Assembly: GCA_964445085.1 (NCBI GenBank)
Contig: CAYUJV010000003.1
Location: 1 to 56,293 of the forward strand
Direction: 5' to 3'
From: Thiobacter sp964445085
GTDB lineage: Bacteria > Pseudomonadota > Gammaproteobacteria > Burkholderiales > Thiobacteraceae
Length of the DNA stretch: 56,293 nucleotides
Shown: positions 1 to 8,775 of the stretch, piece after piece
Numbering within the stretch: the first letter of the stretch is position 1
Layout of the letters: each line of letters begins with the position of its first letter
Translations under genes and position numbers: made by a program
The notes under the pieces: model-generated
What the model was told of the DNA's origin: nothing
The model's input: the letters and a program-made list of their open reading frames with translations, nothing else
The model's database searches: none

Positions 1-666
1 GGCGGCCCGCACCGATATCGGCCTTGCCACGCCGGCCTCGTCCGCGGGCCGCTCGGCCAGCAGCGGGAACATCAGGGCCGCGCCGGCGCCGAGCAGGACC
101 ACGAGGGCGAGCCAGAATGCGGCGCTCGGCATGCGGCGGTTGAGCGCCAGGCGGTGCGTCACCCGCTGGCGCAAGGGCGCCAGGCTGCGCCGCTGCAGCC
201 GCTGGAGCAGACCGTGGCCGCCCACCAGGGCGATGCTCACCGGATGGTTGCTGATCTGGCGGATCGCTTCCAGCGTGGCTATTTCGTAGCGGTCGGTTCC
301 CTCGCACAACAGGATGTAGCGCCCCTTCGGCGCCGGCGCTTCCAGGCGCCGGCCCACCTGCGCCGCCAATTCGCCGGGGGTGCCTTCGAGGGTTGGCAGC
401 TTGAGCTGGGCGGCCAGGGCGGTGTGAAACTCGTCGGCCGACAGGGGCGCCTTGATGCGCAGCAGGCTTCCCTGCCGGGCGATGCCATGGCTGAGGTCGG
501 CCAGGAAACCGCCCATGCGCCCGTCGATCCGACCGGTGACGACGATGATCTGGCGCTCCTGCGCGAGCAGGTGCGCGACACCGTCGGCGATGCTCGGCGG
601 AATGTCCGGTTCGAAGGCGTGGGTGGACAGGAAGGGCGACTGGGCGCTGTCGGCGGCAGCGCTCAT
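1..666 (-). CDS. DamX/ExeA-like membrane protein, N-terminal part (runs off the window)
   Basis: An open frame of 222 codons starts at ATG 666 and reaches base 1 without a stop, so the gene is cut by the window edge. Residues 1-175 resemble the NTPase-like domain of DamX/ExeA proteins: a hydrophobic strand (QIIVVTGRIDGRMGG), later RYILLCEGTDRYE and SIALVGG. The place where a Walker A loop is expected reads GRIDGRMGG, with no GKT/GKS, so ATP binding is doubtful. One membrane helix follows at about 181-200 (FWLALVVLLGAGAALMFPLL). DamX homologues end in a periplasmic SPOR domain that binds septal peptidoglycan; that part would lie outside the window. The start codon overlaps the dgt stop as ATGA, which supports translational coupling. 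The family call rests on context and partial similarity. Confidence 0.6.
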   Translation of the reverse strand, partial: MSAAADSAQSPFLSTHAFEPDIPPSIADGVAHLLAQERQIIVVTGRIDGRMGGFLADLSHGIARQGSLLRIKAPLSADEFHTALAAQLKLPTLEGTPGELAAQVGRRLEAPAPKGRYILLCEGTDRYEIATLEAIRQISNHPVSIALVGGHGLLQRLQRRSLAPLRQRVTHRLALNRRMPSAAFWLALVVLLGAGAALMFPLLAERPADEAGVARPISVRAA

Positions 667-1793
667 ATTTCCTCGACCGAAAACAGCCGCCGGTATTCCT
701 TCATGGCGTAGCGGTCGGTCATGCCGGCGATGTAGTCGGCGATGGTGCGCGCCTTGTCCTGCCTGGCCTTGTCCTGATAGTCCGGCGGCAGCAGGCGCGG
801 ATCGTCCATGAACGCTTCAAACAGCATGCCGATGATGCGGCGCGCCTTGCCGCTCATGCGGTTCACCCGGTAGTGCTGATAGAGCCGGGTGCGCAGGAAG
901 TGCTTGAGCTCCTGCTGCTCGCCCCGGATCTGGGGACTGAAGCCGATCAGCGGCGGCGCCGCCCGCACCGCGTCGATGGAGTCTGGCGCGGCGTCGGCAA
1001 TGTTGCGGCTGCTCTGTTCGACGAGGTCGAGGATCAGCGTGTTGATCATGCGCCGCACCGTCTCGTGAATCACGCGCCGCCCCGCAAGCCGGGGATAGCG
1101 CCGGCGCACTTCGGACAGATGGCGGGCGAACACGGGGACTTCCGACAGTTCGTCGAGCTCGATCAGCCCGGAGCGCAGGCCGTCATCCACGTCATGGTTG
1201 TTGTAGGCGATCTCGTCGGCGAGGTTGGCCACCTGGGCTTCGAGCGAGGGCTGGCGCTTGTGCAGGAAGCGCTCGCCGACATCCCCGAGCAGCTTGGCAT
1301 TGGCCAGGGAGCAATGTTTCAGGATGCCTTCGCGCGTCTCGAAGGTGAGGTTGAGGCCGTCGAATTCCGCATAGCGCTCCTCCAGCATGTCCACCACGCG
1401 CAGCGATTGCAGGTTGTGCTCGAAGCCGCCATGGTCCTTCATGCAGGCATTGAGCACATCCTGGCCGGTGTGGCCGAAGGGAGTGTGGCCGAGATCATGG
1501 GCCAGGGCGATGGCCTCCACCAGATCCTGGTCCAAGCGCAGGGCACGTGCGATGGCGCGGCCGATCTGCGCCACTTCGAGGCTGTGGGTGAGGCGGGTGC
1601 GGAACAGGTCGCCTTCGTGATTGACGAAGACCTGGGTCTTGTATTCGAGGCGGCGGAAGGCGGTGGAATGGATGATGCGGTCGCGGTCGCGCTGGAATTC
1701 GGTGCGTCCCGCGGGGGCCGGCTCCGCATGGCGCCGTCCGCGGCTGCGCTCCGGCTGGGCGGCGTAGGGCGCGCGCTCAGGCGGGAGCAACAT
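663..1793 (-). CDS. dgt: Deoxyguanosinetriphosphate triphosphohydrolase-like protein
   Basis: 376 residues, the usual length of the short bacterial dGTPase-like HD proteins. They hydrolyse dNTPs to the deoxynucleoside and triphosphate and so limit dNTP pools. The N-terminal signature is clear (EFQRDRDRIIHSTAFRRLEY), followed by RTRLTHSLEVAQ and the metal-binding HD motif in AHDLGHTPFGH; a further acidic metal site is suggested by ADEIAYNNHDVDD. The gene overlaps the end of aroB by 17 bases and its own stop overlaps the next start, so it is read as part of the pilM-to-dgt transcription unit. The aroK-aroB-dgt order is common in betaproteobacteria. Substrate preference cannot be told from sequence. 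Confidence 0.92.
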   Translation of the reverse strand: MLLPPERAPYAAQPERSRGRRHAEPAPAGRTEFQRDRDRIIHSTAFRRLEYKTQVFVNHEGDLFRTRLTHSLEVAQIGRAIARALRLDQDLVEAIALAHDLGHTPFGHTGQDVLNACMKDHGGFEHNLQSLRVVDMLEERYAEFDGLNLTFETREGILKHCSLANAKLLGDVGERFLHKRQPSLEAQVANLADEIAYNNHDVDDGLRSGLIELDELSEVPVFARHLSEVRRRYPRLAGRRVIHETVRRMINTLILDLVEQSSRNIADAAPDSIDAVRAAPPLIGFSPQIRGEQQELKHFLRTRLYQHYRVNRMSGKARRIIGMLFEAFMDDPRLLPPDYQDKARQDKARTIADYIAGMTDRYAMKEYRRLFSVEEI

Positions 1794-2877
1794 CGCTCCG
1801 GACGTGGCCGGTCAGGGTGGCCCGCAGCTTGTCCGCCGGCACGTCCGCGGTGATCACCGCGTGGCCCAGCGCCTGGAGCAGGACGAAGCGGATCCGGCCG
1901 CCCTCCACTTTCTTGTCCAGGCCCATCAGCTCGAGATAGCGCTCGACGCCGAGATCCGGCGCCCAGTCCGGCAGGCGCGCGCGGCGCAGCAGGGCGCGCA
2001 CCCGCTCGACATCCGCCTCGCTGAGCCAGCCCAGGCGCATCGACAGGTCGGCGGCCAGGGCCATGCCCGCCCCCACGGCTTCCCCGTGCAGCCAGACGCC
2101 ATAGCCCATGCCATTCTCGATGGCGTGCCCGAAGGTGTGGCCGAGGTTGAGCAGGGCACGGATACCGCCTTCGCGCTCGTCGGCCGCCACCACCTCGGCC
2201 TTGTTGCGGCAGGAACGCAGGATGGCGAAGGTCAAAGCGTCCGGGTCGCGTGCCAGCAGGCGGTCCATGTTCGCTTCCAGCCAGGCGAGAAATTCGGGAT
2301 CGCGGATCAGACCGTACTTGATGACCTCGGCCAGGCCCGCCGACAGCTCCCGGTCGGGCAGGGTGTTCAGGGTGTCGGTGTCGGCCAGCACCAGATTGGG
2401 CTGGTAGAAGGCGCCGATCATGTTCTTGCCCAGGGGGTGATTGATGCCGGTCTTGCCGCCCACGGAGGAATCGACCTGCGCGAGCAGGGTGGTGGGAATC
2501 TGGATGAAAGGCACGCCGCGCAGGTAGGTCGCCGCCGCATAACCGGTGAGGTCGCCGATCACCCCGCCCCCCAGCGCGATCAGGGTGCTCTTGCGCTCCA
2601 TGCGGTTTTCCAGTAGCGCGTCGTAGATGCGGTTGAGGGTTTCGGCGTTCTTGTATGCCTCGCCGTCGGGCAGCACGATCGGCAGTACCTTCACCCCCGC
2701 CCCTTCCAGCGTCGAGCGCAGGCCATCCAGGTAGAGCGGGCCGACGGTGGTGTTGGTGACGACCGCGACCTGCTTGAGCTTGAGATGCGGCAGGATGAGC
2801 TCGGGCTGCTTCAGCAGGCCGGCGCCGACGTGGATGGGATAGCTGCGTTCGCCCAGCTCAACGGTGAGTGTCTGCAT
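1777..2877 (-). CDS. aroB: 3-dehydroquinate synthase
   Basis: Second step of the shikimate pathway: converts DAHP to 3-dehydroquinate using NAD and a divalent metal, in the cytoplasm. The frame is open further upstream, but the ATG at 2877 gives 366 residues and the expected N-terminus (MQTLTVELGERSYPIHVG); the longer form would add residues that belong to the end of aroK in another frame. Family hallmarks are seen: SLIALGGGVIGDLTG for NAD binding, PTTLLAQVDSSVGGKTGIN, and the metal ligands in LLNLGHTFGHAIE and WLHGEAVGAGM. It overlaps the 3' end of aroK by 20 bases and dgt by 17 bases, consistent with a translationally coupled operon. Confidence 0.96.
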   Translation of the reverse strand: MQTLTVELGERSYPIHVGAGLLKQPELILPHLKLKQVAVVTNTTVGPLYLDGLRSTLEGAGVKVLPIVLPDGEAYKNAETLNRIYDALLENRMERKSTLIALGGGVIGDLTGYAAATYLRGVPFIQIPTTLLAQVDSSVGGKTGINHPLGKNMIGAFYQPNLVLADTDTLNTLPDRELSAGLAEVIKYGLIRDPEFLAWLEANMDRLLARDPDALTFAILRSCRNKAEVVAADEREGGIRALLNLGHTFGHAIENGMGYGVWLHGEAVGAGMALAADLSMRLGWLSEADVERVRALLRRARLPDWAPDLGVERYLELMGLDKKVEGGRIRFVLLQALGHAVITADVPADKLRATLTGHVRSDVAPA

Positions 2878-3421
2878 GTTCCGTGCTTGGTTCCATTTTC
2901 CCGCCGGCGGCGAGCGCCGCGAGCTTCTGCTCGATTTCACGCACCACGTGGTTCACGCTGTGATGGCCCGAGGTCACGATGATGTCGGCAATCTCGCGGT
3001 AGAGAGGATCGCGCTGCGCCAGCAGCTCCCGCAGCCTGGCCTTGGGGTCCGCGGTCTGCAGCAGGGGACGGTTCCGGTCATGGCGCGTGCGCAGCCACAG
3101 ATCCTCGACGCTCGCATTCAGATAGACCACGGTCCCGCCGTTCGCCAGTGCCGCGCGGTTCTCCGGCCGCAGCACGGCGCCGCCGCCAGTGGCCAGGACG
3201 ATGTCCCGGCGCTGGGCGAGTTCCCGGATCAGGGCGGATTCCCTGGCGCGAAAGCCTTCTTCGCCCTCCAGTTCGAAGATCAGCGGGATGTTCACGCCGG
3301 TGCGCTGCTCGAGTTCGTGATCGGAGTCGAGGAAGGTCTTGTGCAGGTGCTTGGCGAGCAGCTTGCCCACGGTGGTCTTGCCCGCGCCCATCAGGCCCAC
3401 CAAAAAAACATTGCCCGTCAT
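2858..3421 (-). CDS. aroK: Shikimate kinase
   Basis: Phosphorylates shikimate at the 3-hydroxyl with ATP. The ATG at 3421 gives 187 residues and places the Walker A loop (GLMGAGKTTVGK) about ten residues from the N-terminus, as in the family; an upstream start at 3451 would add ten residues of no recognised content. Also visible are DSDHELEQRTG for shikimate/Mg binding, the FRARE segment and the central GGGAV motif. The gene lies 77 bases after pilQ, with a terminator-like hairpin between them, so it may be only partly co-transcribed with the pilus genes. Confidence 0.95.
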   Translation of the reverse strand: MTGNVFLVGLMGAGKTTVGKLLAKHLHKTFLDSDHELEQRTGVNIPLIFELEGEEGFRARESALIRELAQRRDIVLATGGGAVLRPENRAALANGGTVVYLNASVEDLWLRTRHDRNRPLLQTADPKARLRELLAQRDPLYREIADIIVTSGHHSVNHVVREIEQKLAALAAGGKMEPSTEHADTHR

Positions 3422-3460
3422 TTTTGCGCCTGGCTGGTGCATGACGGGCAATTCTAGCGG

Positions 3461-3491
3461 AAAACCCCCCGGCGGCGAAGGTGCCGGGGGG
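3461..3491 (-). terminator. Hairpin with short T-run between pilQ and aroK
   Basis: Read on the minus strand, a 9-base-pair GC stem (CCCCCCGGC, 3483-3491, with GCCGGGGGG, 3465-3473) is followed by TTTT (3461-3464). It sits just after the pilQ stop and before aroK. The T-run is short, so it may attenuate rather than stop transcription. Confidence 0.5.
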
Positions 3492-3498
3492 GCGGGGC

Positions 3499-5634
3499 TT
3501 AACGCAGGTTCAGCGAGTCTTTCAGGATGCGCGGGGTGACGAAGATCAGGAGCTCGCGTTTCGAGTCGCTGGTTGCAGTATTCCGGAAAAGAACGCCGAG
3601 GACCGGAATGTCACCGAACAGAGGTATCTTGGAAACGGTGTCCTTGGTTTCCTGGATATAGATTCCGCCGATTGCCACGGTGCCGCCGTTCTCGACGAGA
3701 ACTTGCGTCCCGATCTGCTTGGTGTCGATGGCGGGGCCGGAGATCGTGTCCTGGCCGCGGGAATCCTTGTTTACCTTGAGGTCCATGATCACGTTGTCGT
3801 CCGGTGTGATCTGGGGCTTCACCGATAGGCGCAAGGTGGCCTTCTTGAAGGTAATGCTGGTCGCGCCGCTGCTGGTAGCCTGCTGGTAGGGGATTTCCGT
3901 ACCGTCTTCGATATAGGCTTCGACTTGGTCAGCGGTCACAACGCGCGGGTTGGAGATAATCTTGCCGCGGCCGTCCGTCTGCAGGGCGGATAGTTCCAGA
4001 TTGAGGAACCGCGCCACGCCACTGCGGAAGAGAACGAACGACAACGCGCCAGGACGGAATCCGCTCTTCGCTACGTCGGTTGCCGCCATGTTGACGTTCA
4101 GGGCATTGTTGTTGAAGGTCGGGACGTCGGAGGCTTGGCCGGTATGGTAGCCAGGATCCTCGATCTGGCCCCCGATTACGGCGCGGGTGTTGCCGCCACT
4201 ACTGATCGGCCAGCCATTGCCGGTCTGATCATGGATGCCGAGGCGCGCACCCAGGCTCTTGGCAAAATTGTCGGTTGCCTCGACGATGCGAGACTCGATC
4301 AGCACCTGCTTAACGGGCACGTCCACTTGGGCAATCAGGCCACGAATCTCTTCCATCTTGGTTGGTGTGTCCTGGATGAACAGAGTGTTGGTCCGTGGGT
4401 CGATGACCGCGCTGCCACGTTTGGAAAGAATGCGCTGCTTCTCGTCGGTCAGCACCTTGACGAAGTTTTCCGCGCGCTGGAAACGCAGGTGGAAGGTCTC
4501 GGTGTGCATGGGCTCCAAATCGAGTATTTGCTGCTTGGCCTCCAGCTCGAGCTTTTCCTTGGTGGCGAGCTCGTCAGAGGGCGCGATCCAGACTACGTTC
4601 CCATTCTTGCGCATGGACAGCCCACGGCTCTGCAGGATGATGTCCAGGGCCTGATCCCAGGGCACGTCCTTCAGGCGCAGGGTCAGGTTGCCCGTGACCG
4701 TGTCGCTGGTAATGATGTTGAGGCCGGTGAAGTCGGCGATAACCTGCAGGACGGCGCGCACCTCCACGTTCTGGAAGTTCAGCGACAGCTTCTCACCCGT
4801 GTAGCGCTTGCCGCGGACGAGCTTCGAGGGATCTTCCACGATCTGCTTGATGTCGACGATGAACTGGCGGTCTGCCTGATATGCGGAATGCTCCCACTCC
4901 CCCTTCGGTTCTACGACGATGCGCGCGGTGCTGCCTTGGCTGAAGGTGTCGACCATTACCACTGGAGTGCCGAAATCGGTCACATCCATCCGGCGCTCGA
5001 GGTTTTTTGGCACAGTGGTGTTGAGCAGGTCAATGATCAGGTTCTTGCCTTGCTGGCGCATGTCGATACCGACATTGGGATCGGACAGGTCGACGATGAT
5101 GCGACCCTCGCCGTTCTTGCCCCGACGGAAGTCCACGTCACGCAGGCTGTGGCCGCTGGCGGTGCCGGCTTCGGCAAAGTGGGTGGTGCGCGTGGCTGTC
5201 GCTGCGGATGCCGCCTCTCCCTGCAGCGCAATCATCACGTTGTTGCCTTCGATCGTGGTGTCGTAGGCCGTGTTGCGCGAAAGATTCAGCACTAGGCGGG
5301 TACGCTTGCCGGATTGCACTACGTTGACGCTGCGCAGGGCGCCTTCGCCGATGTTGATGCTGCTCTTGCCGAGGGCGTTGGCGGTATCCGGGAAATCCAG
5401 CGCGATCCGCGGCGGATTGTTGATGGTAAAGCCGGCGGGCTGGGTTGCCGGCGGCTGCTTCAGGCCAACTTTCAGCACCACCTTCCCGCCCGGCAGTACC
5501 GTGTAGTCGAGGGTGGTGATGCTGTTGGCGGCCGCGTCGTCGGCGGCTTGCGCGACAGTGGCAGCAGGGAGCAGCAGCGCCCAGAGAAGCCAGGCTGCAA
5601 GGTGTTTAAGGGAGAAGGGGGTCCATGCGTTCAT
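3499..5634 (-). CDS. pilQ: Type IV pilus secretin PilQ
   Basis: 711 residues. PilQ forms the outer-membrane ring through which the type IV pilus leaves the cell. A signal peptide ends near residue 30 (TVAQA/ADD). Two AMIN-type beta domains follow (about 40-130 and 165-250), which bind peptidoglycan in this family. A secretin N0/STN domain comes next (about 285-360, YTGEKLSLNFQNVEVRAVLQ), then a short secretin N1 domain and the secretin barrel (about 450-710) with the conserved VPVLGVLFRN near the C-terminus. Last gene of the pilMNOPQ set, 25 bases after pilP. Complete, with nothing unusual except the hairpin just downstream. Confidence 0.97.
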   Translation of the reverse strand: MNAWTPFSLKHLAAWLLWALLLPAATVAQAADDAAANSITTLDYTVLPGGKVVLKVGLKQPPATQPAGFTINNPPRIALDFPDTANALGKSSINIGEGALRSVNVVQSGKRTRLVLNLSRNTAYDTTIEGNNVMIALQGEAASAATATRTTHFAEAGTASGHSLRDVDFRRGKNGEGRIIVDLSDPNVGIDMRQQGKNLIIDLLNTTVPKNLERRMDVTDFGTPVVMVDTFSQGSTARIVVEPKGEWEHSAYQADRQFIVDIKQIVEDPSKLVRGKRYTGEKLSLNFQNVEVRAVLQVIADFTGLNIITSDTVTGNLTLRLKDVPWDQALDIILQSRGLSMRKNGNVVWIAPSDELATKEKLELEAKQQILDLEPMHTETFHLRFQRAENFVKVLTDEKQRILSKRGSAVIDPRTNTLFIQDTPTKMEEIRGLIAQVDVPVKQVLIESRIVEATDNFAKSLGARLGIHDQTGNGWPISSGGNTRAVIGGQIEDPGYHTGQASDVPTFNNNALNVNMAATDVAKSGFRPGALSFVLFRSGVARFLNLELSALQTDGRGKIISNPRVVTADQVEAYIEDGTEIPYQQATSSGATSITFKKATLRLSVKPQITPDDNVIMDLKVNKDSRGQDTISGPAIDTKQIGTQVLVENGGTVAIGGIYIQETKDTVSKIPLFGDIPVLGVLFRNTATSDSKRELLIFVTPRILKDSLNLR

Positions 5635-5659
5635 AATGCACCTCTACTGGTTTCTCTGG

Positions 5660-6178
5660 CTATTTCTTCTGGGGCTCGTCGGACAGCGCCAGGCTGGAAT
5701 TGCGTTCGGTCCAGTCGCCGCTGCTGTCCTGCACGATTTCCGTCAGCTTGACTTCGTTCTCGTTCACCTGGGTGATAATGCCGAAGTTCTGACCCATGTG
5801 GTTGCCGGGCCTGACCCGGTACAGGCTGTTTTCCGGGGTCTTGATGATGGCGTACGTGACCTTGCCCTGCTGCAGCGTGCCCACCATCTTCAGGCTTTCG
5901 AGGGGGAAGTTCTCCAGCGCTTCCTTCGGCCGGTTGAAATCGGGCTGCAGGCCTCCGCCGCCGCCCGCGGGCGGTGCCAGTTTGCGCGGCTTGAACGGGT
6001 CGGGCAAATCCGTTGCTTCGTAGGTGAAGGGCTCGTAGGGCTTGACCTCGGGCAAGGGCGTCACTTTCCCGCGCAGGTCCTTGCCGGCATTTTTCACGAA
6101 ATCATGGGGGTCATCGCCCGGGCCGCCGCACCCGGCTGCGAGCACAGCGGTCAGGCAGATGGCAAGCGTCGTTCTCAT
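5660..6178 (-). CDS. pilP: Type IV pilus assembly lipoprotein PilP
   Basis: 172 residues. PilP is an inner-membrane lipoprotein that links the PilN/PilO complex to the N0 domain of PilQ. The signal sequence ends in a lipobox (LAAGC, Cys at about residue 17). A flexible proline-rich stretch follows, then the C-terminal beta-sandwich with the family pattern LESLKMVGTLQQGKVTYAI and YRVRPGNHMGQNFGII. The start shares one base with the pilO stop (TAATG), so the two are translationally coupled. Confidence 0.95.
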   Translation of the reverse strand: MRTTLAICLTAVLAAGCGGPGDDPHDFVKNAGKDLRGKVTPLPEVKPYEPFTYEATDLPDPFKPRKLAPPAGGGGGLQPDFNRPKEALENFPLESLKMVGTLQQGKVTYAIIKTPENSLYRVRPGNHMGQNFGIITQVNENEVKLTEIVQDSSGDWTERNSSLALSDEPQKK

Positions 6179-6816
6179 TACTTGCCCCCTTTCTTCTGGG
6201 CGCCCTTGGCCGCTTTACGCTGGGCAGCAAGTTCTTCTGGATCGAGATAGCGATAGGTGGACGCGATCGCGTCCATCACCAGGGCGCCGTCCTTGCTCTG
6301 GGCAATGGCGATGTCATGAAGGGTGACGATCCGCGGGAGTTGGGCGATGTCGCTCGCGAACTTGCCCAAGTCGTGGTAGCTGCCAGTAACGCGAATCGCG
6401 ATGGGCAGTTCCGCGATTTCGCCCTTGATCGTCTCCTGGGGGGCGGGCTTGAATAGTTCAAACTCGAGCCCCCGTCCCAGGCCGGCCTGATTGATGTCGG
6501 TGATCAGGGCGTCCATCTCCGATTTGTTGGGCAGCTGCCGGACGAGCGCGCCGAAGGACTGCTCCACCTCCTTGAGCTGTTCCCTATAAACGTCCAGGTT
6601 CACCGCCTGCTTCTTCTTGTCCAGGAATTCGCTGCGCAGCTTCATTTCCTGCTGGCGTGCCCGATCCAGGCTGTCGAGCTGGTCGCTCCACACCAGCAGA
6701 TAGCCGGCGAAGACAATCAGCCCCAGCAGGATGACCATCGCCGCAGCCTTGAACGGCACCGGCCAGGTGCCGATTTCCCGCAGGTTGAGCTTGTTGAGAT
6801 CGTCCATCAGACTCAT
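6178..6816 (-). CDS. pilO: Type IV pilus inner-membrane protein PilO
   Basis: 212 residues. Bitopic inner-membrane protein that pairs with PilN through periplasmic ferredoxin-like domains and joins the cytoplasmic and outer-membrane parts of the pilus machine. It has a short cytoplasmic tail, one transmembrane helix (about 27-47, AAMVILLGLIVFAGYLLVW), a coiled-coil stretch (about 50-100, rich in Arg/Gln/Glu) and a compact domain ending near residue 185. The last 30 residues are Lys/Ala rich. The start overlaps the pilN stop by four bases. Confidence 0.95.
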   Translation of the reverse strand: MSLMDDLNKLNLREIGTWPVPFKAAAMVILLGLIVFAGYLLVWSDQLDSLDRARQQEMKLRSEFLDKKKQAVNLDVYREQLKEVEQSFGALVRQLPNKSEMDALITDINQAGLGRGLEFELFKPAPQETIKGEIAELPIAIRVTGSYHDLGKFASDIAQLPRIVTLHDIAIAQSKDGALVMDAIASTYRYLDPEELAAQRKAAKGAQKKGGK

Positions 6817-7412
6817 GGCTGCTTGTCCTTGGGTTTGGCATCCTTCGCGGGCGCCGTTTCGCTGTTCTTCTGCGGCGGAGCAATCTGCACATCCAGCGAG
6901 AATTCGTTCGCGCGCACGTTGTTGGCCGTGACCGCCTTGATCTCGATCAGCTGCGGGTTTTCCAACCAGGGGGACGCTTCCAGGTTGCGCATCAGCGTGG
7001 ACACCCGCGCGTTGGACTGGGTATAGCCCTGGATATTGACCTTCTTGCCGATTTCCTTGATCGATTTCAGATACATGCCGCCAGGCAGCTGCCGCACCAT
7101 CTGGTCCAGAAGATGCACGGCCTGGGACCGATCCGCCTGTAGGTCCTCGACGACTTTCTTGCGATCCAGAAGGGACTGGGTCTTCTCCTTGAGCACCTTG
7201 ATTTCCTCGATCTCCTTGTCGAGCTTGGCGATCTCGGATTTCAGGTAGCTGTTGTTTTCTTCCTGCTTCTCGATCATGCCGCCGATGACCATGTAGCCGG
7301 CGAGGACGGTGACGGCGCCCAGGGCCACCACGCCGCCGGTGATGGCGAGCATCTGCTTCTGGCGCGCCTTGCGCTTGGCCTCGCGATGAGGCAGAAGGTT
7401 GATGCGGATCAT
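6813..7412 (-). CDS. pilN: Type IV pilus inner-membrane protein PilN
   Basis: 199 residues. The extreme N-terminus carries the conserved INLLP motif (MIRINLLPHREAKRK), the peptide that docks into the PilM groove. A transmembrane helix (about 24-44) is followed by a coiled coil (about 50-95) and a PilN-type ferredoxin-like domain. The last 20 residues are Lys/Pro/Ala rich. The start overlaps the pilM stop (ATGA) and its own stop overlaps pilO, so the four genes are tightly coupled. Confidence 0.95.
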   Translation of the reverse strand: MIRINLLPHREAKRKARQKQMLAITGGVVALGAVTVLAGYMVIGGMIEKQEENNSYLKSEIAKLDKEIEEIKVLKEKTQSLLDRKKVVEDLQADRSQAVHLLDQMVRQLPGGMYLKSIKEIGKKVNIQGYTQSNARVSTLMRNLEASPWLENPQLIEIKAVTANNVRANEFSLDVQIAPPQKNSETAPAKDAKPKDKQP

Positions 7413-8482
7413 TCGTCGAACCTCCGCATGGCGAGGCCGCAGGCCACCAGCAGGGCCGGCGCGTCCAGCGTCAGCTGGCGGGGCTTGATGCGGGAGGAGA
7501 GGGCCATGTTGGCGAAGGGGTTGGCCAGCATGGTGCTGACCTGGGTGCGGCTGGCGACGATCTCGTCCAGGCCGGGGATCATGGCGCAGCCGCCGCCCAG
7601 CAGAATGTGGTCGACATGGCTGAACTGGCTGGAAGAGAAGAAGAACTGCATCGCCCGCGCCACTTCCAGCGCCAGGGTGTCCATGAAGGGCTGCAGCACT
7701 TCCGCCTCGTAGTTCTCGGGCAGCCCGCCCTGGCGCTTGGCGATTTCCGCCTCGTCCGCGGAAAGGCTGTAGCGGCGCTGGATTTCCTGGGTCAGCTGGT
7801 TGCCGCCGAAGGTCTGTTCGCGCAGGTAGATCGGCTGGTTGTTGTGCAGGACGTTGATGTGCATCATCGACGCGCCGATGTCCACGATGGCGACCGTCTG
7901 GTCCTTGCCGGCGTTGGGCAGCTGCTGGGCGATCAGCTCGTAGGCGGTGAGCGTGGCGTAGGAATCCACATCCATGACCACCGCCGTCAGGCCGGCGCTC
8001 TCGGCCGCGGCAACCCGGTCCTCGACCTTTTCCTTGCGGGCGGCAGCGATCAGGACCTCCACGTCCTCCGGGCCGCTCGGCGCGGCGCCGATGACCTGGA
8101 AGTCCAGGTTGACCTCGTCCAGGGCAAAGGGGATGTACTGGTTGGCTTCGGTTTCGACCTGGACTTCGAGTTCTTCCTCGCGCAAGCCCGCGGGCGCAAT
8201 GATTTTTTTGGTGATGACCGCAGCCGAGGGCAGCGCCAGGGCGACGTTCTTGACGCGCGTGCCGAGGCGTTTCCAGGCGCGCTTCATGGTCTCGGCGACG
8301 GCCTCGAGATTCATGATGTTGCCATCGGTGACCGCATCCTTGGGTAGGCTTTCGATGGCATAGCGCTCCACCCGATACAGATTCTTGCCAGCCTCCTCGA
8401 TCTCGACCATCTTAACGGCCGAGGAACTGATGTCCACGCCGATGAGCGGAGGCGACTTGGCCTGTAAGAGGTTCGATAACAA
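7409..8482 (-). CDS. pilM: Type IV pilus assembly ATPase-like protein PilM
   Basis: 357 residues, an actin/FtsA-like cytoplasmic protein that binds the PilN tail and nucleotide. Phosphate-binding strands are visible: PPLIGVDISSSAVKMVEI near the N-terminus, AIVDIGASMMHINVL in the middle and ILLGGGCAMIPGLDE near the C-terminus. The start is a TTG at 8482. I chose it because it gives the usual ten-residue leader before the first nucleotide-binding strand, and an A/G-rich stretch (GAAAGGGA) lies nine bases upstream; no ATG fits. First gene of the minus-strand operon, divergent from the PBP1A gene. Confidence 0.94.
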   Translation of the reverse strand: MLSNLLQAKSPPLIGVDISSSAVKMVEIEEAGKNLYRVERYAIESLPKDAVTDGNIMNLEAVAETMKRAWKRLGTRVKNVALALPSAAVITKKIIAPAGLREEELEVQVETEANQYIPFALDEVNLDFQVIGAAPSGPEDVEVLIAAARKEKVEDRVAAAESAGLTAVVMDVDSYATLTAYELIAQQLPNAGKDQTVAIVDIGASMMHINVLHNNQPIYLREQTFGGNQLTQEIQRRYSLSADEAEIAKRQGGLPENYEAEVLQPFMDTLALEVARAMQFFFSSSQFSHVDHILLGGGCAMIPGLDEIVASRTQVSTMLANPFANMALSSRIKPRQLTLDAPALLVACGLAMRRFDE

Positions 8483-8775
8483 AGTGGAAATCCCTTTCTA
8501 TTAGGGCTGGTTATGGGAGTTTGGTATAATTTGCTTTAAATCCTAACAACAAGCATATAGGGTGTAAAGCGTTTTTTTGGCACCGCATACCATAGGAATA
8601 ACGGCCGGCACGCGCCGTTCTTAAGTCCAAAATGAAGGCTTAAGAAAATTTAATCCGGCCCCGTGGCATGTTCGCGACGGTGTCAGGCCTGCGGCGAATT
8701 GTTCGCGTAGAATAGTGACGGCCCGATGCCTGCCCCCCAAGAAACCCTCATTCCCAAGTAGAATTTTTCCCGTTC
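8483..8775. promoter_or_regulatory. A+T-rich divergent intergenic region between pilM and the PBP1A gene
   Basis: 293 bases with no supported gene, much richer in A+T than its surroundings. A perfect TATAAT on the plus strand (8525-8530) lies near A/T tracts, and on the minus strand the same segment reads TATACC with an upstream TTGTTG/TTGTTA, so promoters for both directions probably lie in 8500-8580. No clear hairpin or GG-N10-GC sigma-54 site was found. Exact start sites cannot be fixed by eye. Confidence 0.45.

Noticed and set aside
1804..2616. Long plus-strand open frame of 270 codons inside aroB
   Set aside because: It is the antisense shadow of a well-supported gene and has no recognisable domain; such frames are common in GC-rich DNA.
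8570..8600. TTGGCACCGCATACCA as a sigma-54 promoter for the PBP1A gene or pilM
   Set aside because: The -24 half TGGCAC is good, but the base pair at -12 is CA, not GC, at ten-base spacing.
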